Positions 23,583-33,309 of a stretch of 64,000 bases of DNA are shown in pieces. The position numbers and the translations under genes were made by a program. The notes under the pieces are model-generated. The model saw only the letters and a list, made by a program, of their open reading frames with translations. It was not told the origin of the DNA and made no database searches. The stretch's first letter is position 1, and every line of letters starts with the position of its first letter. This DNA is from Kalaharituber pfeilii (taxonomy: Eukaryota; Ascomycota; Pezizomycetes; Pezizales; Pezizaceae): contig WHUZ01000032.1 of assembly GCA_015179045.1 (NCBI GenBank), forward strand, positions 186,001-250,000, given 5' to 3'.

Positions 23583-24895
23583 TGTCTAACACTTGCAAGA
23601 TAGTATGTACTTAAGATTATTTGCCTCTGACCTTGTACAGATGCTTACTTCTTTCTTAGCTGAGAAAACGGAAAAACTCCTTGCATGATTATTCCTTATT
23701 CCCACTTGAGCCACAGAAAAGACATCAAGATATCCAGTCGAGCCGACTTGGGGATACAGCAACTTGGATTCTTCAGACAAAGGAATTTAGGTCCTGGCAA
23801 GACAGGGAGAGTAAAAGGCCAAATGACTGGGCCCTGGGTTGTTAGGGGATACCAGGTGCCGGAAAAACAGTAGTTGCGTACGCATACCAAGCATTTATCC
23901 TTTTTCCGCATGCATGTTAGTACAGACTAATTGACAGTTCTCAAGTCCTATTGTCATTGATCATCTATCTCATACTTTTAGGCAACAAAGGACAGCAGCT
24001 ATCCTCTATCTCTACTGTGATTATCGAGACCAAAAAGAACAAGTTTCTCTAAACCTTGTGGGTAGCCTCATGAAGCAGTTGGTATTTACTAATATCAGTC
24101 TCTCAACCCATACCTGAAGTGGTCATGAAGAGGTTTGAAGTTGCTACGAAGGAAAAGAAAAGACTAGCACTTGTCGAGGCCAATACTATGCTGAAGAATC
24201 TATTAGAAACTTGATCTCACCTTCATCTGCTTTGATGCAATTGACAAGTTGGAAGACCAAACAAGAACAGAGTTCCTCAAATTGACCAATGATATTTTAC
24301 ATATGCCGCATCCCAATTTCGAAACTCAGTCTAATGTCAGCACAATACAATTCTTTTTCACTGGGCGGCCACATGTTAAGGTCGAGCTTTGGGGGAGCAA
24401 GTGAGATCATTAGAGATTGTAGCTAAAGAGGACGATATCCAAAAATACCTTATATACAAGATTGAAAATGATCCGTGGCTAGATGATACTAGTATGAATA
24501 GCCCTCTCTGAAATAATAGACATAGTATTACAGAAGTCACAGGAAATGTATATTTCAAACATACCATTTCACTCATACCTTCATTAATGCTTTTTTTACG
24601 TTCTTCCTGCCTGCATTACAGATCGAGATGATTTTACCGAACCGGACAATATCGAAGCGACAAGCAGCACTCCGAAATTTACCAACTGGCCTCTACGCTG
24701 CTTATGAGACTACTATAGCCAGAATTCAGCAGTCTCGAAGCAGTGCTGAGATAGGTATGAAAGCACTCATGTGGATATCTCTCGCCGAATGGCCATTAAG
24801 AGTCAAAGAGCTCTGCCATTGCCTCGCTGTGGAGGATGGGGATACAGTGCTCGATAAGGACAATATTCCTTTTGAAAAGACATTGCTTAGTTAGA

Positions 24896-25875
24896 TGGAG
24901 TTTATTCCCTACTTCTTTTTAAATATCACTAGCCTGAGTTAGGCACAAAATAACATACCAGTATATAGCAGATTGTGCTAGTCGTTTGGAAGAGGTCAAC
25001 CATTGTGCCTCATAGCTCTGCAGGACTTCCTTAAGAGCTTGCAAGGACCTGCCCTGGAAATCCGCATTCCAGTGACAATGCACACGCATTGTTGCCTTAG
25101 GGCCAGTAGCTTCCTCTCGCTCCGAGTCCCAGGGCATAGGCTTGGGAACTGTGACTCGCTAAGAGCCTGGAGGGCACTGTACCAGTTCCCTTCCCTTGGT
25201 AGGGGAGGGAATGTCGGGTAGTAGTTCTTCAGGATTGCCCATTCGTGTTCACAAGCCGCCCTTCCGGCTTTGCGAAATAAGTCAGAGAATGGACATAGCT
25301 GCATCGCTGAGGGTGTGGTGGTGGGAGTGGACGTGGAGGGAGGGAGAGCCGAATGTCGAGGTGTAGGATGACCACTGGACCGAAAGGAGATCTCTGGTGC
25401 TAGCCTTACACCCATACACCAACACGAGGTGAGGGCGGAGGGTAGTCTCGTGACCAGACGTAGACGTAGTCTTGGCGAGCCCGGGCTGGGGCGGCAGGCG
25501 GCAGGCGGCAGGCGACGGCCTGGCTTCGTCCCCTGGAGTGTTTCTGGAGTGTTGCACCATTACTGTGACTGCCTGCAATTGTGCCCAGAGAGAGAATCTT
25601 CAAAGTGGAGGGTGTTAGATGAAGATGCGAGGGTTCAGGAAGTGGGTTGTGAAAGTGCTGTTAGATTGAGGGAAGAGATAGCAGGATGACAGAAGTACGC
25701 CAGTGATACGAAAACTGCGAGAGGGGAGCTGACTTTTTTTTCTCCCTTTCATTCTTCTCTTGTTTCTGTTGACTTTTTTCCTTTGTGACCCGTCATTGAG
25801 TCTCATGACCGTTCCGATACGTGTTCAGGAATAGTGAGCCTACTTAGTGGTGAGAAAAAGGGCGCCCAGTACTAA
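24896..25875. other. GC-richer unassigned segment after NLR copy 1
   Basis: Homology to NLR copy 2 ends at 24894. The following 900 bases contain overlapping frames on both strands (up to 139 codons) without motifs. A short tandem GGCAGGCGGC run lies at about 25490-25510. It may be a separate insertion or a rearrangement junction. Confidence 0.4.
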
Positions 25876-25889
25876 ATCTAAGGCTTGTC

Positions 25890-25948
25890 TTTTTTTTTTT
25901 TTTTTTGTATCACATGACCCCGCTTGTAGCTGTTCGCCATGGCAGGGC
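25890..25948 (-). mobile_element. Ultra-short poly(A) retroposon, family B
   Basis: The minus strand reads GCCCTGCCATGGCGAACAGC...GGGGTCATGTGATAC (42 bases, 25948-25907) and then 17 A residues. The perfect 14-bp direct repeat ATCTAAGGCTTGTC flanks it (25876-25889 and 25949-25962). The 5' end is at the same base as in the copies at 22569 and 35563. Confidence 0.92.
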
Positions 25949-26611
25949 ATCTAAGGCTTGTCAGTAACCTGCCTACATCTTCCGTAGGGTGCATCTCAAG
26001 AAAGGTCTTTGATCATTGGCAGATTTCACAATTACGATAGAAATTCACTACATTTTCGAAGGTTGACGGACCCAATCTCGCACTATATCCTGTCAAAATC
26101 GGGCCCTCGCGTTCATGGAGTGTCACATGTCAGTGATATGGACGAAGAAGATCTGTATCGTTGACTCTGATAAGTCTATTGAACAGAGGGTCGGAAGAGA
26201 TGCGCTTATATACTACCTAAAAGAAATGTAACATGGAGGAGTATACTTGTAAATGCCGAGTAACAACAGGTTGGAACACGGCGTGTGTAACATAGAGTGA
26301 TAGATGAGAGACATGAAACGTCCCAAATGAATTACACTCAGCTGGGGTGGCGGATGTATTGTTCGCAAAGTCTGGTTTGAAACTGAAGGACCTCGTCATT
26401 GCCTACATCCTCGCACATATATGACCTTCTATTGGTTGCCAGTGTACTTTCCATTTAGCTTACAATACGTTAATGTATCATATAGGACTACTTCGAAAAG
26501 GAAAAAATATGTGTTATTAGGTGTCATTATCGTCTGTTCACGATACCATGGGATGTCAGTACGCAAATATGTCTATAAATCTATTGGCCCGAATCCTGGA
26601 GCACTGGCAAC

Positions 26612-27649
26612 TCACCTGCGTAAACACTGGCCTTTGTAAGCGAAATCAAAATATTGACCGTCGTCAGAGCCAGAAAGTCTCCTGTCGATTAGGAGAAGCC
26701 CTTGATTCTCTAGTGCACTCCGTACCAATTGCTTTAAATGCTGCCACAACGAGTTATAAATAGCAGGGTTGGCTTCCCACTCTGGTATCGACCAGGGGAA
26801 AATTTTGCCAGTTGTGCTCTTCACTTTGACTCTTCCAACCTCTTGGAGGTATTGGTTACAAAGATAGCAGCACCCCTTAGATACTCCGAGCAGGTTACGT
26901 GTTTTCTGTATACGGTCAGGACTCAGAAAAAGTATTAAAGTAACTTCAAGCATACCTTTAGTTCCTCTAATAATACCCGAAATTCTTTGCGTTTCTCGGG
27001 TGGTACCACTTCTTTTATCAAGTCGTATTGTAACTCACGAAGGCATGCCAGTATTGATTCACAATGCATTTTGCCTCGAAACATTGCTCCCCACGCATCC
27101 CATTGCTCTTTTGTAAGTTGGCTCCAATCTACTGCCCCTTCTAATATCACTCTCCTTCTTGCCTCCAACTGAATTTTGTGTTTAACGATATTGATATCTT
27201 CCCGGTCATCCAGTGCATAGAATAATACCTCATCTAGGGATGCCTGAACGTTCGCGCCCCTGCTGGGTGTTATGGTTAAAAAAGAAACCCTAACTTTGCT
27301 GGTTAGAGGCCTCAATAGCTCATTTATGGCTTCCGTCCATTGAACCAATAGGCCCAGCCACTTGATAAGACACCTGATGGGATTTTCTATTACCAGTTCC
27401 TTGCTGCAGGCCACGTCTTCATCCTCTAAAGTGTCTCTAACATCCTGGACTCAAATCTTAAATACTAAAAAAAACACATAATTATGCAAATTCCAGCAAC
27501 GAAAGTCATACCTTAGGCAGTGGGAGCTCATAAAGATCCCTGCGCGATGCGTCTCTCAGTTTGCTATTCCTATCAAGTCCTTATATAGAGTTAATCCAAA
27601 ACGAAACTATATTGTAGAAATTATTAGCAATTGTACCCTCTAGTCTCAT
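26612..27649 (-). CDS. OTT_1508-like deaminase family protein, 287 aa
   Basis: Four-exon model: 27649-27637, 27579-27512, 27444-26956 and 26905-26612, all GT-AG and in frame. The cytidine-deaminase-fold zinc signature is visible as His-Cys-Glu at residues 154-156 and GCCYLC (Cys 202, 203, 206), followed by GKIFPWSIPEW. The last block is typical of the fungal branch of the OTT_1508-like deaminases, described as relatives of bacterial toxin deaminases with probable nucleic-acid substrates; the substrate of this protein is unknown. The protein is shorter than the fungal relatives I remember, so an upstream exon may be missing or the 13-base first exon may be wrong. It is transcribed divergently from the nuclease/kinase gene at 27971. 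No lesion is seen in the catalytic core. Confidence 0.7.
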
Positions 27650-27970
27650 GCCAAGACCCTCTGGACTGCGTAAAGGTGCCCTCTGCTAAGACAACAAGTA
27701 GAGCACTAGTCTAGCGGAAGGGCTTGTGCCAACCAGACTAGTAGAGCACCTGCTCACACAGTACACGACAACGGATGCCAAGAAGCCGTGCTTCGAATGG
27801 CTCTAGTACGCTCACTTGCCACCTCTACTTCTTCTCTCGCGCATCAGCGAGCCCAGCACACCCCCACATACTTCTTCTCTCACGCCTCACACATCAGTGA
27901 GCCCAGTGCATCCGGCATCGAGCATCTTCAGGCAGTTTTTGACAATCCTTCTTTGTACCTCGGAGTGTAG
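27650..27970. promoter_or_regulatory. Shared divergent promoter region
   Basis: 320 bases separate the two start codons. It contains an inverted repeat, ACTAGTCT...AGACTAGT, at about 27698-27744, with GTAGAGCA(C) next to each arm. It also holds an imperfect direct duplication (CTTCTTCTCTC...AGCGAGCCCAGCA and CTTCTTCTCTC...AGTGAGCCCAGTG) at 27828-27912. These could be binding sites for a common regulator, but that is inferred from symmetry alone. Confidence 0.4.
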
Positions 27971-29678
27971 ATGGAGCATGCCTCGGCTCAGTTGTCACAG
28001 CCGCTTCCAGCTCTGGTGCTGAGGGGTACCACTAGCAACCCATCAGTGCAAAATGAGCGATTATCAGTGCACTATATGCATCTCTGGGACGGCTTCATTG
28101 AAGAAGTACGTGCAGCCATCTCTGGCGTGCAACTCACAGGAATGATCAGTCGAACCAATGTTACAGAAGGAGAAGTGTATTATGTTGGCAACGAACTCGG
28201 ACTTACTGCTCGATTTATTCAAAACGTCGCGGTGGCGACTACCAAGGCATTCCAGCATGGAACTACTAACTCTCAACTCAACTCTTTGCGATTTGGAGAC
28301 TATCACTCCGCCCAGGTCCATCGCCCTTCGTTTCCGGATATTGTGATTATAAAGGACACCTCTAATGGCAGTAGTGCAACGCAGAGCTGCGAATTGAGGG
28401 CAGTGGGAGAGCTGGAAACCTTTTGGACACTCCCACTTCAGGAAATGCCTATCAGTGCGCCGCGCGATGTTATATTTCCGTTAGAGCGTCCGATGGGTTT
28501 GTTCTGCTTCTCAATCGTCGCAGACTGCACCGTATTACGTGGTAGTAGCTTAGCTAACATATTTCCACAGGCCAGCTGGCATCATTTATGACGATGCATA
28601 GACTTAAATATGGTTTCTTATCAACCTACGAGGCGACTGTCTTTGTTCGACGCACCGATGCGCTTCGCTTCGAGCTCTCTCCACCCATCTTATGGAACGC
28701 CGCGAATCCGTCCGTTAGGGAGTGCTTCCTCGCACTTGGGCTGCTGCTCACAGATGACCAGTTTCAATTCCCTGTGGGAGATTCCGAGTTACCCACTTTA
28801 GTCAGAACTATGCATATGCAACATTACATTAGCTTGTGCTAATCCAACAGCAGTCACCCATGCGAGCTATACGAGGACCTCCTGCAAGCCCCAGACCCTC
28901 CTTTTACCGTTTTCACGCCAGGAATGGCGAAGCTGAGAACTTTGGTGAACAAGGACACGAAGCGCCTCAGGCCCAACAAACCGTTCAAAGCTTCCGCCTG
29001 GGCATGCTTGAGACAGAACTGGAAGTAACTGATGACACTCTATTCCTCGGAACCAGTTCTAAGGCGACTTCCGTCGTCCAGCTACATGACGTCATAAGCG
29101 GCATTCCTGGCAAGAAATGTGTTTTTAGCGCAGTGTTCGAGGGCCGCTCCGTCGTTGTCAAGTGTTGGCCGCCCTCGCAAGAGGCCCAGTAAGTTTGCCA
29201 CTATTGACCGCTCCGTTGTCGCAGCACAATGACCACTAATGTGGGAATGGCTACTAGGTATGAAAACGAAGTTTCTGCGTATCTCCATCTGAACTCCGAC
29301 GAACCTTGCTTCCCCCAGCTCCTGCAATACGGTCGTATCATCTGCGGAGGCTCCACACAGCGTGAAGGTTTTGCCTTAATCTTGACAAAGATGCCCGGCA
29401 CTACGTTCAATGACACTACCTGGCATCAGCTAGGTGAGCAGGGGCGCCACGAGATGAAAGTGAAGCTTCTACATGCAATAGAGATCTTGCGAGAGCGCAA
29501 TTTGGTGCACGGGGATGCAACCAAGAACAATGTCCTCTATGATCCTGAGACTAAGAGCGTTGTGCTTGTGGACTTTGAGGACATGGTGGATAACACAGAC
29601 TACCAGTTCGGAGTGGAGGGGCCAGAGATTATCAGCATTCTGCGGAAACCTAACGAGTGCTTTCGCCATAGCCCATAG
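27971..29678 (+). CDS. Nuclease-fold/protein-kinase fusion protein, C-terminally cut
   Basis: Exons 27971-28496, 28571-28800, 28851-29188 and 29258-29678 join in frame to 504 aa. The first half has the PD-(D/E)XK-like pattern common in fungal kinase-linked proteins: FPDIVI, then RAVGELETFW where the usual sequence is GE(L/V)KTPW. The lysine is replaced by Glu, so nuclease activity is doubtful. LKYGFLSTYEATVF and SVRECFLALG are family hallmarks after it. The second half is a kinase: VVVKCW (beta-3 Lys), YENEVSAYL (alpha-C Glu), LVHGDATKNNVLYD (catalytic Asp and Asn) and VVLVDFE (metal Asp). The kinase C-lobe ends 30 residues after DFE, and the last codons and the stop come from a family A retroposon at 29664. 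The gene is therefore probably truncated and may be non-functional. Confidence 0.72.
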
Positions 29679-29697
29679 GGCGCCATGCGAGTGATGG
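29664..29697 (+). mobile_element. Family A unit supplying the kinase stop codon
   Basis: CGCCATAGCCCATAGGGCGC and ATGCGAGTGATGG match the family A unit, including the GCCC-ATA-GGGC hairpin. There is no A tail or clear target duplication, so it is probably an old copy. The TAG inside CCCATAGGG terminates the kinase frame at 29678. Confidence 0.6.
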
Positions 29698-29757
29698 TTT
29701 TTCTCAGATAACAACGGTATTGACTTGGTGCACTAGGCGCACTACAGCCGTCCAGGC

Positions 29758-29820
29758 GTTTCCCTACCATAGGCTAGTAGTTTGTATGCTGGGTTACGTG
29801 AAAAAAAAAAAAAAAGAAAA
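29758..29820 (+). mobile_element. Ultra-short poly(A) retroposon, family B variant
   Basis: A 43-base unit (29758-29800) begins GTTTCCCTACCATAGGC and ends GGGTTACGTG. About 20 bases of A tail with one G follow it. The perfect 12-bp repeat AGCCGTCCAGGC flanks it (29746-29757 and 29821-29832). It shares the CCCT.CCAT and GGGT.ACGTG blocks with the GCCCTGCC copies but is diverged in between. Confidence 0.85.
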
Positions 29821-29865
29821 AGCCGTCCAGGCAATATTCTTCTTAGATCGAGACCTATATAGGTT

Positions 29866-30110
29866 TTTTTACCATGCAGATTGTAGCTATTAACCCATTT
29901 GGTCATCGCATGAGGATTGTACATGAGCTTTCACAGTCCATTCTGCCGAAATTGTTCCTGTTTGTTTTCCTGCCTTATGACAGTTTAACCAGCACCCTGC
30001 TAAGTTTGGTAGTGGTATTTCGATCGGATAATTGTGGGAGTAGGTCTTATTTGTTGAGAGTAGTACAATATCTAGGGGCTTGGTATGAGACTAGTACAAA
30101 TATTTCCTGT
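29866..30110 (+). repeat. Dispersed repeat, copy 1 (pairs with 36866-37085)
   Basis: About 230 bases align by eye with 36866-37085, including ATGAGGATTGTACATGA, ATTCCTGTTTGTTTT-like and CACCCTGCTAAGTTT blocks. In both places it lies upstream of ankyrin sequence; at the second it directly follows a LINE remnant. It could be a LINE 3' region or an old duplicated flank of the NLR/ankyrin genes. Confidence 0.6.
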
Positions 30111-30224
30111 AGTCGCCCATAGACTGCAGCCTCTCCAAGCTCCTACCCCTCGCCGATACGAATGTCACAATTAACGAACCCCATGGTGAATCTAAACATG
30201 AGCCAGCAAGCTACTTCCTTCCAC

Positions 30225-31610
30225 ATGGGGTTCAACCACAGGGCAAGGCCATGATCGGGCAGTGTACCTGCTTCTGGAGCGAGCTGATATTGAGGTAAAC
30301 GCAAAGGATAACGACTTTCGCAGGACTCCGTTTCATATGCCAGCGAACGAGGCCACAAGGACATGGTGCGATTGCTTCTTAAGCGAGCTGATGTCGACAT
30401 AAACACAAAAGATTCCTATGGCATGACTCTGCTTTCATATGCTGCTAGCGAGGGCCATGAGGCAATAGTGCGCTTGATCCTTGAGCACGCTAATGTTGAC
30501 ATAAACGCATAGGATTCCTATGACATGACCCCCATTTCATATGCCGCTGAGAGAGGCCATGAGGCGGTAGTGCGCTTGTTGCTTGAACAATCTGATGTCA
30601 AGGTTAATGCAAAGGGTACTAATGGCCAGACTCCACTTTCATATGCTGCTCAAAACGGCCGTGTGGCAGCAGTGCGCTTGTTCCTTGAGCAATCTGATAT
30701 CGATGTTAATGCAAAGGATACCAATGGCAGGACTCCGCTTTCATATGGCCGTTCAACTAGGTCATTCGGATACAGTGCACTTGCGCATGACCTTCCCTTC
30801 AGACGCTCCTGGAAATGACTATGAGGCAGTGATACGCTTGCTCCTTAAGCGAGCTGATGTCGACAGAAACGCAAAGGATACCGATGGCATGACTCCGCTT
30901 TCATATGCTGCTAGCGAGGGCCATGAGGCAATAGTGCGCTTGTTTCTTGAACAGGCTGATGTCGACGTAAGCGCAAAGGACAACATCTATGGCAGGAACC
31001 CGGTTTTATTTGCTGCTGTGCAAGGCCACAAAGCTGTTGTGCACTTGCTTCTTGAGCGACCTGATGTCGACGTAAACGCAAAGGATACCTATGGCATGAC
31101 TTCGCTGATATACGCCACCTGTCTAGGGCATGAGTCTGTAGCGTGCCTGTTTGCTAAGTGAGCTGTAGTGAGCGGCACGAGCCGAGCCAGCTCGACTGAT
31201 CTTGAGCTCGAGCTGGCTCGAGCTCAAACGAGCCAAGATCATGCTTGTGTTTTTCTTGACAGCTCGCTAAAATGCTTAGCCAGTGCAAGGTTTCATAAAT
31301 TGTAAATACCTAATACAGCAATAATTAGAGACTTGGAGCTCATTCTGACCTACCAACAACTTCGAAATGCACAATTTAGCTGATAGTAGTGAGAAAGATG
31401 AAAATTTAGCTTAGTTTAGTTTAGTTTATTAATATTATGTATATAATCAATCCAGGCTCGAGCTCATGCCACGCCAGCTCGAGCCAGCTCGAGCCGAGCT
31501 CACTTACTCACGAGCTGGCTCGAGCTCACCCTCCAGCTCGGCTCGAGCTAGCTCGTGCCGCTCACTAGTGAGCTGATGCAGATGCAACTCCCGAGTCAAC
31601 CGCTGAATAG
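30225..31610 (+). pseudogene. Broken ankyrin-repeat gene, copy 3 of the NLR family
   Basis: At least eight roughly 33-residue ankyrin units are readable (VNAKDTNGRTPLSYAA... followed by GHEAVVRLLLEQ-like helices). They are distributed over two frames, with an in-frame TAG at 30510-30512 (AAG changed to TAG), a frameshift near 30750-30820 and a TGA at 31159-31161 that replaces an Arg codon of the repeat. A 402-bp hAT-like element splits the last unit. The 3' flank after 31576 is homologous to the flank after 42190 of copy 2, so this is the 3' part of another NACHT-ankyrin gene. No NACHT domain is found upstream. Confidence 0.85.
31166..31567. mobile_element. 402-bp hAT-like MITE in an ankyrin repeat
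   Basis: The terminal inverted repeats begin TAGTGAGCGGCACGAGC at both ends. The perfect 8-bp duplication GTGAGCTG flanks it (31158-31165 and 31568-31575). Subterminal regions are full of GAGCTCGAGC and GGCTCGAGC palindromes, and the middle is AT-rich with a TTTAGTTTAGTTTAG run. There is no coding frame. The TAGTG end and the 8-bp duplication fit hAT; the end sequence differs from the CAATG family at 17638 and 23541. Confidence 0.92.
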
Positions 31611-31898
31611 AGATTGCCACTGCCATACGCAACGGAGAAATGGAACAGTGCCATAGTGCACTCCTCTCAACCTTTCAATAACATATACGGAGGGATTAAA
31701 ATCAAAGGATATACACGCAGGATAGTGTTGATCGCCCTTAAGCCCGCAAGCCTAGCCTTATCAGGGAAGAGCATAAGAATTTTGTTTCAAGTCGATATCT
31801 TGTTTCGCTTTTTTTGCCTGCCTTTTTAATATTCTGTTTTGCTGGTCTGCAATTTTGCTGTTAAATATTGATTTCAGAATGCATGTTAATCATGCCCT

Positions 31899-31925
31899 CT
31901 CATAGTCCAGAAGGGCTGCATACTT
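31899..31925 (+). mobile_element. Ancient family A-like relic in the ankyrin 3' flank
   Basis: TCATAGTCCAGAAGGGCTGC matches the family A scaffold (GCCATAGCCC.TAGGGCGGC) with changes. The same relic is at 42450-42490 in the homologous flank of NLR copy 2, so it predates that duplication. Confidence 0.45.
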
Positions 31926-31958
31926 TCTAGCTAGTTATCTCCTATGTGTCTCATACGT

Positions 31959-32020
31959 CGCCATAGCCTGTAAGGCGGAATGTGAGTAATGATATTTTTT
32001 TTTTTTAAAAAAAAAAAAAA
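31959..32020 (+). mobile_element. Ultra-short retroposon, family A, with paired stem changes
   Basis: The unit CGCCATAGCCTGTAAGGCGG plus GTGAGTAATGATA is followed by 12 T and then 14 A residues. The inner stem reads GCCT-GTA-AGGC instead of GCCC-GTA-GGGC, so two changes restore pairing. A target duplication is not clear. Confidence 0.65.
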
Positions 32021-33309
32021 GACTACTAATGATTTTGTTTTCCATGCAACCTTTTATTGTCCAAGGACGTTTCACAATGTATTTTTCTTGAGCATGGCAA
32101 TAGTTATTTCCACGCGAGCCTGCTAGTGCTATATATCGGTAGTAAATCGATAATGTAGTACATGCTATTTCAAAATCCGTCACTAAAGTTAACCCACCCA
32201 TCCCTCGTGATAGCCACCAATTGCTTGTAGCACATCCCCTCTCGCTTTGGAATCAGCAACTCAGGGTAACGAGTTGTCATAGCCGACAACCATAGCGACT
32301 GAAGGACCAGAATTAAACCAGAGGGGGCATGGGGCAGGGACATACAAACCAGTTTTAAAATCACAGTTCTACAGTATATCTCATAGAGATGGTGAGCTTC
32401 AATATGTTAGATTGTAGGTAGGTAGGAAGGTTGGAAGCTAGTGCTAAGTCTCCTAAGTGTTCATATAGTACAAGCTCCAGGATACACAAATCAATCAATT
32501 CTCTTGAACCTCCAATAGTACAGAATGTGCTACCAAGCAAAACATAGTAAGTTTTCAAACCCCGGGAGTATTACTATGCTCCGGAGCAACATAACCGATG
32601 AAGCGTTCCTGACGGGTATGCAGGTGAAAACGAGCATTCAACTCACAAATCTGAGCATGTAGACTGTTGTCTGGTTCGGGTGCAGAAAATACCCGCAAAA
32701 GTTCCGTGCATGCAGTTTGCAGGCTTCCGTCACTCAAAACATTCTGTACGAAAAAACCCCCATTTTGGGTCACCGTATTGGTTCCGTGTTGACACAATAA
32801 TTAATATTAGATAGTGTTAGATTTAGTTTGGCATGGTTTAGTACAGAATTACTATTGTGGTTTCAGTAATGCTGAGGGCATTGGAGCAGTTCATAGTTTT
32901 CAAACCGTTAAACTTGAAATACCCGTGATAACACCGCTTTTAGATTAAATGCTTTTAGTAAAATTTAACAGCATTCACTAGAAAACTGAATTTATTCACT
33001 GGGTATCTGCCGTTTCTTAGCTCCAACTACCTGAATCTTGTTGGCTATTAAGATTTCTTTAAATCTATTTGGGACTCTGATATCATTCCCATCTTGAAGC
33101 TACATGTGCATATTGATGAGGCCAGTGGAGTACCACTTGACTATACCAAATTAGCAGTAGGATTAACTAGATTACTAAGTTTACCGATAAGTATAGTTGG
33201 CTAGACCTACAGTATTCTTGTGAGTTCTACAGAGGAGGGGACCAGACTGTCTAGGGAGGAGTGCAACCAGACTACAGCGTGCCAAGCCTTTCTCACTTAG
33301 CTTTCATAT
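32021..33309. other. Spacer, no supported gene
   Basis: Short minus-strand frames (such as 32797-32555) contain protein-like stretches but no motif I can name. They could be decayed exons upstream or downstream of the 34299-34950 fragment. Confidence 0.35.

Larger units (their letters stand above)
22645..24894 (+). pseudogene. Degenerate NLR-like gene (STAND N-terminal domain + NACHT), copy 1
   Basis: The N-terminus (MDPFTLSTVVAGFLALAIGL) is the fungal N-terminal STAND-protein helical domain. Downstream are a Walker A segment in an exon near 23850 (GGT-GCC-GGA-AAA-ACA codons) and Walker B-like sequence near 24230. A helical segment at 24628-24894 matches 40537-40797 of copy 2. Lesions: a TAA at 22852-22854; frame breaks in the NACHT region (about 24060-24560); a 224-bp SINE at 23251-23474; a 42-bp palindromic element at 23541-23582; and loss of everything after the winged-helix-like region, where homology with copy 2 stops at TAG 24894. 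No ankyrin repeats follow. In intact relatives the NACHT would act as a nucleotide-driven switch in self/non-self or immune-like responses. Here it is a relic. Confidence 0.85.

Noticed and set aside
22645..24894. RIP-type mutation as the cause of NLR decay
   Set aside because: The nonsense changes I can polarise between the two copies (GAA to TAA, GGA to TGA) are G to T, not the C to T / G to A expected of RIP, and the copies keep long GC-containing identical stretches.
27788..27970. 60-codon frame directly before the nuclease/kinase gene as an upstream exon
   Set aside because: It ends in TAG immediately before the 27971 ATG and lies in the duplicated promoter region; there is no splice site joining it.
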